The notes under the pieces were generated by a model. The model saw only the letters and a list, made by a program, of their open reading frames with translations, did not search any database and had not been told where the DNA came from. The translations under genes were made by a program, and so were the position numbers. This document shows, one piece after another, positions 10,073 to 18,224 of a stretch of 64,000 nt of DNA (position 1 is the first letter of the stretch; each line of letters begins with the position of its first letter). The stretch lies in contig OZ248539.1 of NCBI GenBank assembly GCA_965234685.1, positions 2,542,001 to 2,606,000 of the forward strand, given 5' to 3'. Source of the DNA: Fimbriimonas planktonicus. GTDB lineage: Bacteria; Armatimonadota; Fimbriimonadia; Fimbriimonadales; Fimbriimonadaceae.

Positions 10073-10217
10073 CGTCTCAAGCTATCCGTCGCCGTGCGGG
10101 ATCGGGCAAAGGGTCGGAGGATTTTCCGCCTGTGAGATTTTGAAGGCAAAAACCCAATAATGCATATCCAAATAGAAGTCAAGATAACAGAACGCAAAAA
10201 TCAGGGACAGGAAATTT

Positions 10218-12767
10218 TTGCCACTGCCCTTTCAGACTGTTGCGATGACTGTGCACTTGGTTGAATATTCGCCACCAGATCCATCTAATCCATCTAGCTC
10301 TTGGACAAACGCGTTTATCGAAGCAATCAATGACGTTTCCGAAGCTGGGGGCGGCATAGTCATCGTTCAGGCAAGAAGCACGCCCTACATGACCGGCCTG
10401 ATTGACCTGCCCAGCAACGTCATCATCCAGGGCGAGGGCATGGAGAACACCACGATAAAGCTAGAAGGCACAACCGCGACCACCCTTCTACAAACGACCG
10501 GCTTTGCCACGGACACCGGTTCCAATTCACAAGGTCAGTTCTCGTTCGGCCTTCGAGACCTCACCCTAGAGGGCAATCGCCAAGCGGGAGATTTCAACGA
10601 TTCTTATGGAAACGGAGTTCAGCTCTACGGTTACAACCCGCTCGTCGAGCGAGTTAGGTTCAGATTCTTCAAAGGTAACGGGCTCTGGACCGAGTACGGC
10701 GGCGGAGCACCCGATCCCATCGTAGACCCAAACAACAGAGGGAAACGCGTCGAGGGACTTTTCAGCGACTGTTTGTTTACCCACAACGGCTACAACGGCT
10801 GGGTCTGCCTCGGGCCACACGACTCCGTCATTCGTGGCTGCATCGCGCAAGCCAATGGCAGATCAGGCATCAATCAAGGCGAGTCCAACATCTGGATCGC
10901 CGCGCGACGCTACCCCAGTACGTACACAATCAAGAAGGTACAACTAGATCAGAACGATCAACCGGTCAGTTCATTTGAGTTATCTAGTTGTGGACGCGCC
11001 TACGTGCCCGGCCCCATTCTGACTCCGGTTGCAGGCAACTATCCCGGGCTCATCGCGTTCGCGACCCTCGAGCCAAAGCCAAATGTAAACCCAGTTGAGT
11101 ATGAAGTGAAAGGTGCCATTTGGCCATACCGAGCCGTTCTCAACGGATCTGCCAGCAATGATGGAAGGAGGCTTGCGCCCCATGAAACAGAAATCCCTTG
11201 GGTGTGCCTTTTTAATAGTATTACAAATGCTGCTGATCTCGCTAAAGGTACGGTAAAAGTGGATCCGCTAGGCCGAATCAATGGCTCTGGCTTCACGATA
11301 ACCGAAGGCGGAAAAGGCTACAAATGGGCGAACCCGAAGGTGACAATATCGGCTTCGAAGGCAGATGGAAATGATGTCCCGTACGGCACTGGTAACGAGG
11401 GGGGCTGGATTCGACTACCCGTGATCTTGCCCATCATCGTTGGAGGCCGAGTGTTTCGAACTGTAATCATTGATCCGGGACTAACGAAGGACATCACCGT
11501 TCCCTTTTTCGGCAAGGCGATCGTTTCGCAAAGGATTCTCGATAATAGCCTCTCCGAAAACACCTCTGCAAAAGGAGCCGTGACATTTGAGCGAGTTGGC
11601 ACGAGTAACCAGTGGCAAGTTTCCGAAATACAGTTCGGAGATCCAGGGGCGCTGATTAAGTCGGCAGACTTCACTTATTCCGTGGCAGAGACTCAGAATC
11701 AAGCAGGTTGGTCCCTGAAATGTCTGGGCACTTTTGATCGTCACGGTGCCGCAGTCGGTTGGACGGCCAACGACCCAGGCGGAGCGGTCCCACACGCATT
11801 CAAAATTACGCCGCAACTTGTAGTAACGCCTCAAGATCCAAGCGGTAAGTTTAACGGTTGGAACCCTCTTCGCCTATACAGCAGTGCTGGCGGGGCCCTG
11901 CTCTCAGAGTGTCACGTCTATGGCGCGCAGAGCTTTGGCTTCCGGCTAGAAATTGGCTGCGTCCTCTCAAGCTGCGAGGCTGAGGGCACGAACGGCCCGA
12001 ACCTCTTCATCGAAGGGTCCAACGGAACCGTCGACGAAATGTGGATTTACAACACCGGTGGAGACGCCCTTGGCTTCGGCGGTGTCGGCGCAACGCAAGC
12101 CTCCGGCGTTCTTCTTGGTGGTTACACAAATCCGGAGAACTGGAGAATCAGCGGAAAAGTCGACTACACTCAATTTGCTGGTCTCTGGATGAACCGGTCA
12201 AACGGTGCCAACGTGATTGAGTTAAGCATTCGGAGTAGCTCCGGCCAGTTCCACATGGGTGACATTGAGACGGTTACGAGTTCAACCAGTGACCAAGCTG
12301 GCGATCTCGCCAAGTACGTCGGCGACGAGATAAAAATCACTGCATTTTCGCCGTTCTTTAATAGAAACGCGCCGTTCTCAATTTCCCGACGGGCATCCTA
12401 CCGAACGGAGATCCAAAGCATGTCGTATCTTGTTACAGACGCGGCTGAAATCGATGGGAACGAGCCGAATCCGTTTCAGCCAACCACCCATCCATTCATC
12501 CGCTGGAAACCCGTATCCGTCCTGCCTGCACCGAACGACCGCCTTGTTCTTCCAGACCTTCTGACCGTACCAATCGGGACGGTATTCGTCATTCGCAATT
12601 GCTCTGCGCAAGCGATTACTGGCGAGGTCTATGCCTTCTCAGGCCCGGGTGTCAATAACCAGCGCATCGATACCAACACTTTCATCAAACTGTTCGGAGG
12701 CCGATTCGCCGCCTTCCGTGCTGCTTCCACCTCCGAGTGGAACGTGATCATGTCGGGAACCATATGA
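10218..12767 (+). CDS. large beta-helix protein, tailspike-like, no signal peptide
   Basis: 849 residues. The N-terminal part (about 10-230) is a right-handed beta-helix of pectate-lyase type, with a GxGxxxTxI entry (QGEGMENTTI) and later GNGVQLYG and GNGLWTEYG rungs. Residues about 250-520 hold an inserted beta-rich region with TEGGKGYKWANPKVTIS, a pattern common in phage tail fibre and tailspike proteins. Helix rungs resume near 560 and a small beta domain ends the protein. There is no signal peptide with either the TTG at 10218 (CAGGAAA upstream) or the ATG at 10245. The stop overlaps the start of a PEP-CTERM gene (ATGA). It may be a polysaccharide-binding or -cleaving protein, or a prophage leftover; no other phage genes are seen. 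Confidence 0.7.
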   Translation: MPLPFQTVAMTVHLVEYSPPDPSNPSSSWTNAFIEAINDVSEAGGGIVIVQARSTPYMTGLIDLPSNVIIQGEGMENTTIKLEGTTATTLLQTTGFATDTGSNSQGQFSFGLRDLTLEGNRQAGDFNDSYGNGVQLYGYNPLVERVRFRFFKGNGLWTEYGGGAPDPIVDPNNRGKRVEGLFSDCLFTHNGYNGWVCLGPHDSVIRGCIAQANGRSGINQGESNIWIAARRYPSTYTIKKVQLDQNDQPVSSFELSSCGRAYVPGPILTPVAGNYPGLIAFATLEPKPNVNPVEYEVKGAIWPYRAVLNGSASNDGRRLAPHETEIPWVCLFNSITNAADLAKGTVKVDPLGRINGSGFTITEGGKGYKWANPKVTISASKADGNDVPYGTGNEGGWIRLPVILPIIVGGRVFRTVIIDPGLTKDITVPFFGKAIVSQRILDNSLSENTSAKGAVTFERVGTSNQWQVSEIQFGDPGALIKSADFTYSVAETQNQAGWSLKCLGTFDRHGAAVGWTANDPGGAVPHAFKITPQLVVTPQDPSGKFNGWNPLRLYSSAGGALLSECHVYGAQSFGFRLEIGCVLSSCEAEGTNGPNLFIEGSNGTVDEMWIYNTGGDALGFGGVGATQASGVLLGGYTNPENWRISGKVDYTQFAGLWMNRSNGANVIELSIRSSSGQFHMGDIETVTSSTSDQAGDLAKYVGDEIKITAFSPFFNRNAPFSISRRASYRTEIQSMSYLVTDAAEIDGNEPNPFQPTTHPFIRWKPVSVLPAPNDRLVLPDLLTVPIGTVFVIRNCSAQAITGEVYAFSGPGVNNQRIDTNTFIKLFGGRFAAFRAASTSEWNVIMSGTI

Positions 12768-13282
12768 ACAACCTTCGCAACCTCGTCCTCCTACCCATTG
12801 CCCTGGCCATCGTCGCGACTACCCAAGCTCAAAGCATTCGGTTAACCGCACCTGAAACGTTCGACGCTGATGGAACGATTCTGATTTCGGGAAGAATAGG
12901 ATGGACCAAGACAAATCTTAACGGCTTTAGCACCGGAAAACTAAAGCTCATTGATTGGAGCGCTTACACTGGCGTTAACTACAACTACAGATTGGACGTC
13001 CAAGAGTGGTTTGTGCCTGTCTTTGACAAAAACATGGTCTACGAAGGCCCGATTGCTAAAATTAGGTTTACCGGAGACCGAGGCACGACTTACCCCGTTG
13101 ACGCCCTAATTGGCATTGGCTTTCATCAGGCAGGCACGTATAATAACGAGTACTACTATGCTGCCGCCGGTATAAGTGCAAGAGTGAACTCCAACCCGAA
13201 CCCGCCGCCTGTCCCAGAACCCGCAACCCTCATCGCGCTGAGCGCGGGTCTCGTCGCGCTCGTTCGGAAGCGGCGGAGCTAA
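12726..13282 (+). repeat. tandem duplication unit, copy 1
   Basis: This segment starts inside the last codons of the tailspike-like gene and runs to the end of the first PEP-CTERM gene. It recurs 617 bp downstream at 13343-13899 with the same junction sequence (CGAGTGGAACGTGATCATGT) and the same gene layout. Confidence 0.85.
12764..13282 (+). CDS. PEP-CTERM sorted exported protein, copy 1
   Basis: 172 residues: signal peptide (1-23, ending ATTQAQ), a beta-rich body starting SIRLTAPETFDADGTILISG, a Pro/Asn linker (NSNPNPPP) and the C-terminal sorting signal VPEPATLIALSAGL followed by a basic tail ending RKRRS. PEP-CTERM proteins are exported and processed by an exosortase at the outer cell layer. 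ATG overlaps the upstream stop (ATGA), so it is coupled to the tailspike-like gene. The body matches no domain I know. A paralogue follows immediately. Confidence 0.82.
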   Translation: MNNLRNLVLLPIALAIVATTQAQSIRLTAPETFDADGTILISGRIGWTKTNLNGFSTGKLKLIDWSAYTGVNYNYRLDVQEWFVPVFDKNMVYEGPIAKIRFTGDRGTTYPVDALIGIGFHQAGTYNNEYYYAAAGISARVNSNPNPPPVPEPATLIALSAGLVALVRKRRS

Positions 13283-13342
13283 GTAGAAGAGGATACGTCG
13301 CGTTTAATGACTGACACCACGAAGACCAAATTCGGAATACCA

Positions 13343-13899
13343 TCCACCGCCGAGTGGAACGTGATCATGTCTGGAACCATATGAACAACCCCTGCTACCT
13401 CGTCCTGCTACCCGTCGCCCTTGTGCTCACCGCCATTGGCCAAGCTCAAAGTGTTCGCTTGACGGGCCCCAAAACTTTCGAGGAAGATGGAACCATCTTG
13501 ATCTCTGGCAGACTAGGGTGGACACAAACTAACGATAACGGCTTCAGCACCGGAAAACTTAATCTCATTCATTGGAACGAATTTACAGGTGTCAATTACG
13601 ATTACCGCTTGGAGGTCCAGGAGTGGTTTGTGCCAGTATTCGACCGCAATTTAGTGTACGAAGGTCCCATTGCGAGAATTAAGTTTCTCGGGAACCCGAA
13701 TACAACCTATCCTGCAAGAGCTCGAATTGGGATTGGTTTTGCTCGCGTACCGGGTCAAAGTGCGCAAGGGTTCTACGAATTTGACACGCACTATGCCAGA
13801 GTGAATTCCAACCCGAACCCACCGCCTGTCCCAGAACCCGCAACCCTCATCGCCCTGAGCGCGGGTCTCGTCGCGCTCGTCCGGAAGCGCCGGAGCTAA
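13343..13899 (+). repeat. tandem duplication unit, copy 2
   Basis: This is the second copy of 12726-13282. Its first 38 bases still encode the last dozen codons of the tailspike-like protein (ending AEWNVIMSGTI and stop), now without the rest of that gene. This shows the duplication broke inside the upstream gene's 3' end. Confidence 0.85.
13381..13899 (+). CDS. PEP-CTERM sorted exported protein, copy 2
   Basis: 172 residues and co-linear with copy 1: signal peptide, a body with SVRLTGPKTFEEDGTILISG and VQEWFVPVFDRN, and a linker and VPEPATLIALSAG sorting signal almost unchanged from copy 1. The middle (about 125-145) is the most diverged part. The ATG sits on the remnant stop of the duplicated tailspike tail, so the ATGA coupling is copied but there is no upstream gene to couple to. 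Its own expression signal, if any, must be in the 98 bases after copy 1. Confidence 0.82.
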   Translation: MNNPCYLVLLPVALVLTAIGQAQSVRLTGPKTFEEDGTILISGRLGWTQTNDNGFSTGKLNLIHWNEFTGVNYDYRLEVQEWFVPVFDRNLVYEGPIARIKFLGNPNTTYPARARIGIGFARVPGQSAQGFYEFDTHYARVNSNPNPPPVPEPATLIALSAGLVALVRKRRS

Positions 13900-13923
13900 C
13901 CCGCAAGTGCCAAACTCAGGCGG

Positions 13924-14589
13924 ATGCTTGCCGCGCTCTGCCTGACCGTAATTGCCCCGCCCGCTTACACGAATCTTAAGCTCGACGGCTTCTCCCTCGT
14001 CGTCGAGACCAGCCTCATCAAATCCCGTGCGCAGACCTGGGCGGCGGTGCGGACCGAGCTGCATCGCCAGCTCCTCGGCATCAATCGCGTCATTCCGAAA
14101 CCTGCCCTGCAAAAGCTGAACCGGGTTCCGATCTACATCCACAACACGTCGCCCGAGACCCGCTGCATGGCCTACCACCCCGGCGCGCAGTGGCTGCGCG
14201 AGCACAGCATGAACCCGGCAATGGAGCACGCCATCGAAATCGGAAACGCCGATAACTTCCTCAGCTGGACCGAACAGCAACCATGGATGGTCCTCCACGA
14301 GCTCGCCCACGCCTACCACCACCGCTTTCTGCCCAACGGATTCGAGAACAAAGAAGTCGCCACCGCCTACCGGTTCAACCTAGATGCCAAGCGCTACGAC
14401 GCCGTGCTGCACTGGGACGGCAAAACCACCGCCCACTACGCCAAAACCAACCCGATGGAGTACTTCGCCGAAGCCAGCGAAGCCTACTTCGGCCAAAACG
14501 ACTTCTACCCCTTCGTCAAAGCCGAACTCAAAACCCACGACCCCGAAGGCTTCACCGTCATCGCGAAGGTCTGGGGCGTAAAAAACTAA
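13924..14589 (+). CDS. exported zinc metallopeptidase (HELAH type)
   Basis: 221 residues with a short signal peptide (about 1-15). The zinc motif is H125-E126-L-A-H129. A downstream block NPMEYFAEASEAYFG supplies the likely third ligand Glu, an arrangement seen in the anthrax lethal factor-like (M34/ATLF) clan and other secreted gluzincins. The catalytic set looks complete. The substrate is unknown; neighbouring PEP-CTERM proteins are possible but unproven targets. Its 3' end meets the convergent gene with a 1-base gap. Confidence 0.75.
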   Translation: MLAALCLTVIAPPAYTNLKLDGFSLVVETSLIKSRAQTWAAVRTELHRQLLGINRVIPKPALQKLNRVPIYIHNTSPETRCMAYHPGAQWLREHSMNPAMEHAIEIGNADNFLSWTEQQPWMVLHELAHAYHHRFLPNGFENKEVATAYRFNLDAKRYDAVLHWDGKTTAHYAKTNPMEYFAEASEAYFGQNDFYPFVKAELKTHDPEGFTVIAKVWGVKN

Positions 14590-14590
14590 G

Positions 14591-15532
14591 CTACTCGCCG
14601 GAACCAGAAATCGGATCGAGCGGAATCTGCTCAAATTTGACCTGGATATTCTCACTGGGCGAAAACTTCAAGCGGGCGACAATGCTCGGGTCCACGTTGG
14701 TCCGGTATTCGACCTCCCCAGCCCGGGTCAAGTTAATCGTAGTGCAAACGTCGTCATGAGAGCTAAACGTGATCCCCTTGGAGGGAGGAGGAGGTTTTCC
14801 ATCTTCCTTCACATGCAGTATCGCCTGGCCGACACTGTCAATCAGTGTCGGTATCGTGTAACTCTTCCGTTCCGTATCTCCACCGGTCTTCGTAAAGAGC
14901 AAACGATATTTGATGGCTGGCGCTGCGATACCACAGTGATCCGTTTCGAGTCGCTTACCATCTATCTTGCCAAAGTCCGCTAAAGCTAACTTCAGACCAT
15001 CAACTTCAACCCTCTCCCCTTGCTTCAAAAGCACTTCGGCGACCGGAAGCTCTTTCCGGAGAAGGACATCGAAGGAAGCAACCACATCAAATTTTCTCGC
15101 CTCCAGCCGATACCATTCCAGCACCTTCCCATCGGTCAAACCTTTGACTACGCCCGCCCGGCCTGAGCCCGTCCACTGGCTAAAGTAGAAGGACGACCTA
15201 GGAGTCACTTCCTCCCGCTCGATGACTACCCATCGATTCTTCACCTTGGGCCGAATCGCCACGGTCGCCGAACTTTGCTCCGCGTAATACGCCGTAATCC
15301 GCTCTCCAATCCACCGCAACGGCTTGCCCTTGCCATCCCAGCACGTAGCGCCATCAGCCGAAAACTCGCAAACCCCTACAACCCGAACCGCCGGAAGCCC
15401 CGGTGCTTTCAGTACCTCTCGAACTCGAATAACCTCGTCAATCCCTACGGAGGAGAATTGCTGCACTGCCGCAGGCGCCAAGGCAAGCCCAAACAAGCCA
15501 GAACCAAAGAGGAGTTGACGTTTATGCCGCAT
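14591..15532 (-). CDS. exported protein of a four-member local paralogue family (member A)
   Basis: 313 residues from the ATG at 15532, with an N-terminal hydrophobic segment acting as signal or anchor. The conserved blocks of the family are: IRVREVLKAPGLP, GVCEFSADGATCWD (two cysteines), GERITAYY, IRPKVKNRWVVIER, a central G-x-x-V-x-V-x-G-L-K-L region ending ADFG, and a C-terminal NVDPSIVARLKF then FEQIPLDP. Three further members lie at 22.6-25.6 kb on the same strand. No known domain was recognised. The two cysteines 7 residues apart may form a disulfide outside the cytoplasm. An in-frame GTG at 15553 is an alternative start. Confidence 0.7.
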   Translation of the reverse strand: MRHKRQLLFGSGLFGLALAPAAVQQFSSVGIDEVIRVREVLKAPGLPAVRVVGVCEFSADGATCWDGKGKPLRWIGERITAYYAEQSSATVAIRPKVKNRWVVIEREEVTPRSSFYFSQWTGSGRAGVVKGLTDGKVLEWYRLEARKFDVVASFDVLLRKELPVAEVLLKQGERVEVDGLKLALADFGKIDGKRLETDHCGIAAPAIKYRLLFTKTGGDTERKSYTIPTLIDSVGQAILHVKEDGKPPPPSKGITFSSHDDVCTTINLTRAGEVEYRTNVDPSIVARLKFSPSENIQVKFEQIPLDPISGSGE

Positions 15533-15720
15533 TAATGATTCGTGACGTCTCACTTAGCTCCGGATAACGGGGAAAGAGCGAGGACTTCAAGGAGTTGCAG
15601 TATTAAATTTGCTGAACGTTTGAGATGTACCAGAATTGCGCGTTTGGCCGTTGCTGGAAAATGTCTAGTTTGCCAGTCAGGAAGCGGATGGTCCCACCCG
15701 AGGAAGGCTGGCCATCTGCT

Positions 15721-15741
15721 TACGGCGAATTGCCGTATAAT
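15721..15741 (+). promoter_or_regulatory. promoter and palindromic operator of the DUF1778/GNAT pair
   Basis: The inverted repeat TACGGC-GAATT-GCCGTA (15721-15737) overlaps a perfect -10 TATAAT (15736-15741). The -10 ends 6 bases before the ATG, so the transcript should begin at or next to the start codon. The palindrome is a likely site for autorepression by the antitoxin. Confidence 0.6.
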
Positions 15742-15747
15742 CTAGTC

Positions 15748-16041
15748 ATGAACCAGCCCGGAACCAAGCTCACCATCGCCGAAGCAAGTCCACGAGTGGA
15801 GTTTCGGATGTCTAAAGAACTGAAGCATGAAGTTGAAGAAGCCGCGGCAATGCTCGGATCAACGTTCACTGCATTTGCCACCCAGGCCCTCGTAGAACGC
15901 GCTCGACAGGTAAAGCAACAGTACAACCTTACGCTAATCAGCGGCGAAGCCCGAGACTCGTTTGTTGAGCTGATGACAAACCCTCCGTCACCATCCGACG
16001 CACTCAAACGGACCGTAAACACCCGTAAGGTGATTCTCTAG
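15748..16041 (+). CDS. DUF1778/TacA-type antitoxin
   Basis: 97 residues. The N-terminal ribbon-helix-helix fits DUF1778: VEFRMSKELKHEVEEAAAMLG, shown here in part, then FATQALVERARQV. The C-terminal tail (DSFVELMTNPPSPSDALK) is the type that wraps around and blocks GNAT toxins of the TacT/AtaT class. It should bind DNA at its own promoter. The ATG at 15748 is chosen from the TATAAT 6 bases upstream; an extended in-frame start at 15625 has no supporting signal. The toxin gene follows after 4 bases. Confidence 0.85.
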   Translation: MNQPGTKLTIAEASPRVEFRMSKELKHEVEEAAAMLGSTFTAFATQALVERARQVKQQYNLTLISGEARDSFVELMTNPPSPSDALKRTVNTRKVIL

Positions 16042-16045
16042 ACCG

Positions 16046-16555
16046 TTGGCAAGCGTACGGATTGAGGTTCTAGAAAAGCGCCATTCCCGTAAGAACTTTT
16101 CATGCGGGAATAGCGAGATTGATGCCTACATCAAAACCCTAGCTCGCCAGCACCAAGAGCGCAACTTTACAAAAACCTACGTAGCCGTAGAAGAAGGTAA
16201 GGCCGATGTCCTCGGCTATATTTCCGTCGCGATGGGCAGTGTTTTGCTGCAGGACGCAGATGAGTCCGTGTTTTCAAGGTTGCCGAAGCACCCAATGCCT
16301 GTTCTCCACGTGGCGCGCCTGGGCACCGACACGCGATTCGCGGGGAAAGGTATCGCGTCAATGCTCCTCGCCCACGCCGCCGATCTCGCGATTGCCGCTT
16401 CCGCCACGGTGGGAGTGCACGCACTTGAACTCCATGCGATTGATCAGCTCGCCTACGACTACTACATACGCCGTGGGTTTTTGCCCCTCAAAGGCAACAC
16501 CATGCGCCTTTATGCTCCGATCGACACCCTCCTCGCCGCTCGAGCACCCAGCTAG
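16046..16555 (+). CDS. GNAT acetyltransferase toxin (TacT/AtaT-like)
   Basis: 169 residues with a GNAT fold. The acetyl-CoA loop is TRFAGKGIASMLL (R/Q-x-x-G-x-G/A), and the conserved tyrosine region AYDYYIRRGF is near 140. Toxins of this family acetylate the amino group of aminoacyl-tRNA and stop translation. The TTG start at 16046 lies 4 bases after the antitoxin stop, as expected for a toxin co-translated with its antitoxin. All key motifs are present, so the toxin should be active. Confidence 0.85.
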   Translation: MASVRIEVLEKRHSRKNFSCGNSEIDAYIKTLARQHQERNFTKTYVAVEEGKADVLGYISVAMGSVLLQDADESVFSRLPKHPMPVLHVARLGTDTRFAGKGIASMLLAHAADLAIAASATVGVHALELHAIDQLAYDYYIRRGFLPLKGNTMRLYAPIDTLLAARAPS

Positions 16556-16594
16556 CCCCAGCCGCGGCGCTTCGCAATAGAGAACGGCCGACGC

Positions 16595-16623
16595 AAAAAA
16601 GCCCCCCGCAAACTGCGGGAGGC
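16595..16623 (-). terminator. intrinsic terminator of the repeat-protein gene
   Basis: On the minus strand a GC-rich stem (CTCCCGC/GCGGGGGG, loop AGTTT) is followed by six T residues, 17 bases after the stop at 16640. Confidence 0.82.
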
Positions 16624-16639
16624 AAAGCAAGGGTCAAAT

Positions 16640-17551
16640 TCAGAACTCGAACTCAACGACTTCGGTCTTGTTGAACCCTCCGAAGGCAGTTCGGGTGAAT
16701 CGGTCAGAGCCAGCACCGCCAATCGCCACCGCGTCAAGCTGTGCCTGCACGTTGGTTGCCGTAAGCTGGTCGTTGCCAGAGTCCAAACTGATTCCGATCG
16801 AGCCGGCACTGAGGATGTTGGTGAGCGACGCAACATCGTTCTGCGCTCCGGTTTCGATCACAAAGTCCTGGCCAGTCTGAATTCCCGACAGCGCAAGTCG
16901 ATCGAGCCCCTCATCGGTGCTGACAACCGCGCTGAGACCCACCGCCGCCGTCGTTACGTTGACCACGTCGTTGCCCTTATCCGCGAAAACTTCCAAGTTT
17001 CCGCCGATCCGCAGTCCGCTGAGGTCGATTCGGTCCGCCAAATCTCCGCCAAATGCGCTCAAGTTGTTTCCGGCCGATGAGTTGGTTGCTCGAAGCGTGT
17101 TGGCGCCGATGCCGCCATCCATTCGCAAATCTCCCAGAACCGTGCTGTTCGTCACGAAAATGCGGTCGTTTCCAGCTTCGCCCTTGAGGTCGAGGTTGGT
17201 TTCGGATCCGCTGCCGTTAACCGTGATGGTGTCGTTGCCATCGCCTGCAGAGAGGATCACGTCTCCAAGGTTGGTCACATTGCGGAAGGTAACCGCGTCA
17301 TCGCCAGCATGCATCAACATGGTGATGTTGACGAGTGGCCCCGAAACGAAAGCGACGCTAGGTCGACCGTTGACAAGCGTTCCGTTGAGCCCGACCACTC
17401 GAACGCCGTTGACCGTGCGGTCGATTCGGATCTGGTTTCCAAAGGCATCGCCCTGAATGTTCAGGTCGCTGCTGGAGATCTCAGCGCTCACGTTGTTCGC
17501 GAGGGCAGTAACAGAGCACAAGCTAAGTGCAAGCAAAAGAAGGTTCTTCAT
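16640..17551 (-). CDS. secreted repeat protein with GxDxV/GNDxI-type beta-roll repeats
   Basis: 303 residues with a signal peptide (about 1-18, ending TALA). The rest is built from repeats of about 20-25 residues with patterns HAGDDAVTF, SAGDGNDTITV, EAGNDRIFV, DKGNDVVNV, DSGNDQLTA and GAGSDRFT. These resemble RTX-like GGxGND turns but are shorter and interleaved with GNLxV strands. Such proteins form calcium-bound beta-rolls or solenoids at the cell surface. A ribosome site (CAGGAAA) precedes the ATG. It is divergent from the ECF sigma operon, sharing about 100 bases of upstream sequence. Confidence 0.7.
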   Translation of the reverse strand: MKNLLLLALSLCSVTALANNVSAEISSSDLNIQGDAFGNQIRIDRTVNGVRVVGLNGTLVNGRPSVAFVSGPLVNITMLMHAGDDAVTFRNVTNLGDVILSAGDGNDTITVNGSGSETNLDLKGEAGNDRIFVTNSTVLGDLRMDGGIGANTLRATNSSAGNNLSAFGGDLADRIDLSGLRIGGNLEVFADKGNDVVNVTTAAVGLSAVVSTDEGLDRLALSGIQTGQDFVIETGAQNDVASLTNILSAGSIGISLDSGNDQLTATNVQAQLDAVAIGGAGSDRFTRTAFGGFNKTEVVEFEF

Positions 17552-17639
17552 TGTTTTTCCTGAGGCCGGAAAACCCGGCTACAACCATCTAGGGCAAGGC
17601 ACTGACCGATCCATAACAATAATTCTTCGCGGCAAGACG

Positions 17640-17645
17640 TATCAT
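17640..17645 (+). promoter_or_regulatory. -10 box of the ECF/CHAT operon
   Basis: TATCAT ends 6 bases before the ATG of the sigma-factor gene. The same spacing is seen at several other genes in the window and suggests a leaderless mRNA. No convincing -35 was found, and no typical ECF -35 (GGAAC) either. Confidence 0.4.
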
Positions 17646-17651
17646 TCAGCT

Positions 17652-18224
17652 ATGTCGGAGTCTCCGTTGCGTGCCCCACGCGGAAATGATGCCGACTTCA
17701 TTAAACTTGCGCAAACCGGTAGCGCCGAAGCTTGGGGGGCGCTTGTTGATCGATACTCAGGCTACGTTTACAGCCTGCTTAAAACGTTTCGCGTTCCAGA
17801 ATCAGATCAATCGGACGCATTTCAGCACGTTTTCATCGAGCTCTTCAAAGCGCTCCCGCAACTTAAAAAGGTGGATTTGCTGACCCCTTGGCTCCGCCAA
17901 ACCACTCTGCGCCACGCCGTTCGCGTGCGGAAAAAATTAGCCTCCGGCGAAGTCTCACTCGAGGACGTTGAGTACTTTGTTTCGGACCAGGACCTGGCCA
18001 CCGAACTGGAGCAAACGGAAACCGCACAAATCATCCGCGACGCGGTCCAGACGCAATCTCCAAAATGCCAAGAGCTCATCATGCGGCTCTTTTTTGACGA
18101 ATCGCCGCAAAGATACGCCGATGTCGCGCAGGCGATGGGCCTCAAACCGGCGTCCATCGTGATGACCCGGCAGCGCTGCTTGGAGGCGCTAGAGAAGTCG
18201 CTGCGCGCCCGGGGTATCGGTTGA
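17652..18224 (+). CDS. ECF-type RNA polymerase sigma factor
   Basis: 190 residues. Region 2 (about 15-85) has AWGALVDRYSGYVYSLL and DAFQHVFIELFKAL, the helices that bind the -10 and polymerase. Region 4 (about 125-180) has CQELIMRLFFDESPQRYADV and a helix-turn-helix. It is first in a four-gene operon and its stop overlaps the TTG start of the TPR-CHAT gene. The subgroup cannot be named from inspection. It is likely to be held inactive by the product of the third gene and to direct its own operon or a regulon elsewhere. Confidence 0.88.
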   Translation: MSESPLRAPRGNDADFIKLAQTGSAEAWGALVDRYSGYVYSLLKTFRVPESDQSDAFQHVFIELFKALPQLKKVDLLTPWLRQTTLRHAVRVRKKLASGEVSLEDVEYFVSDQDLATELEQTETAQIIRDAVQTQSPKCQELIMRLFFDESPQRYADVAQAMGLKPASIVMTRQRCLEALEKSLRARGIG

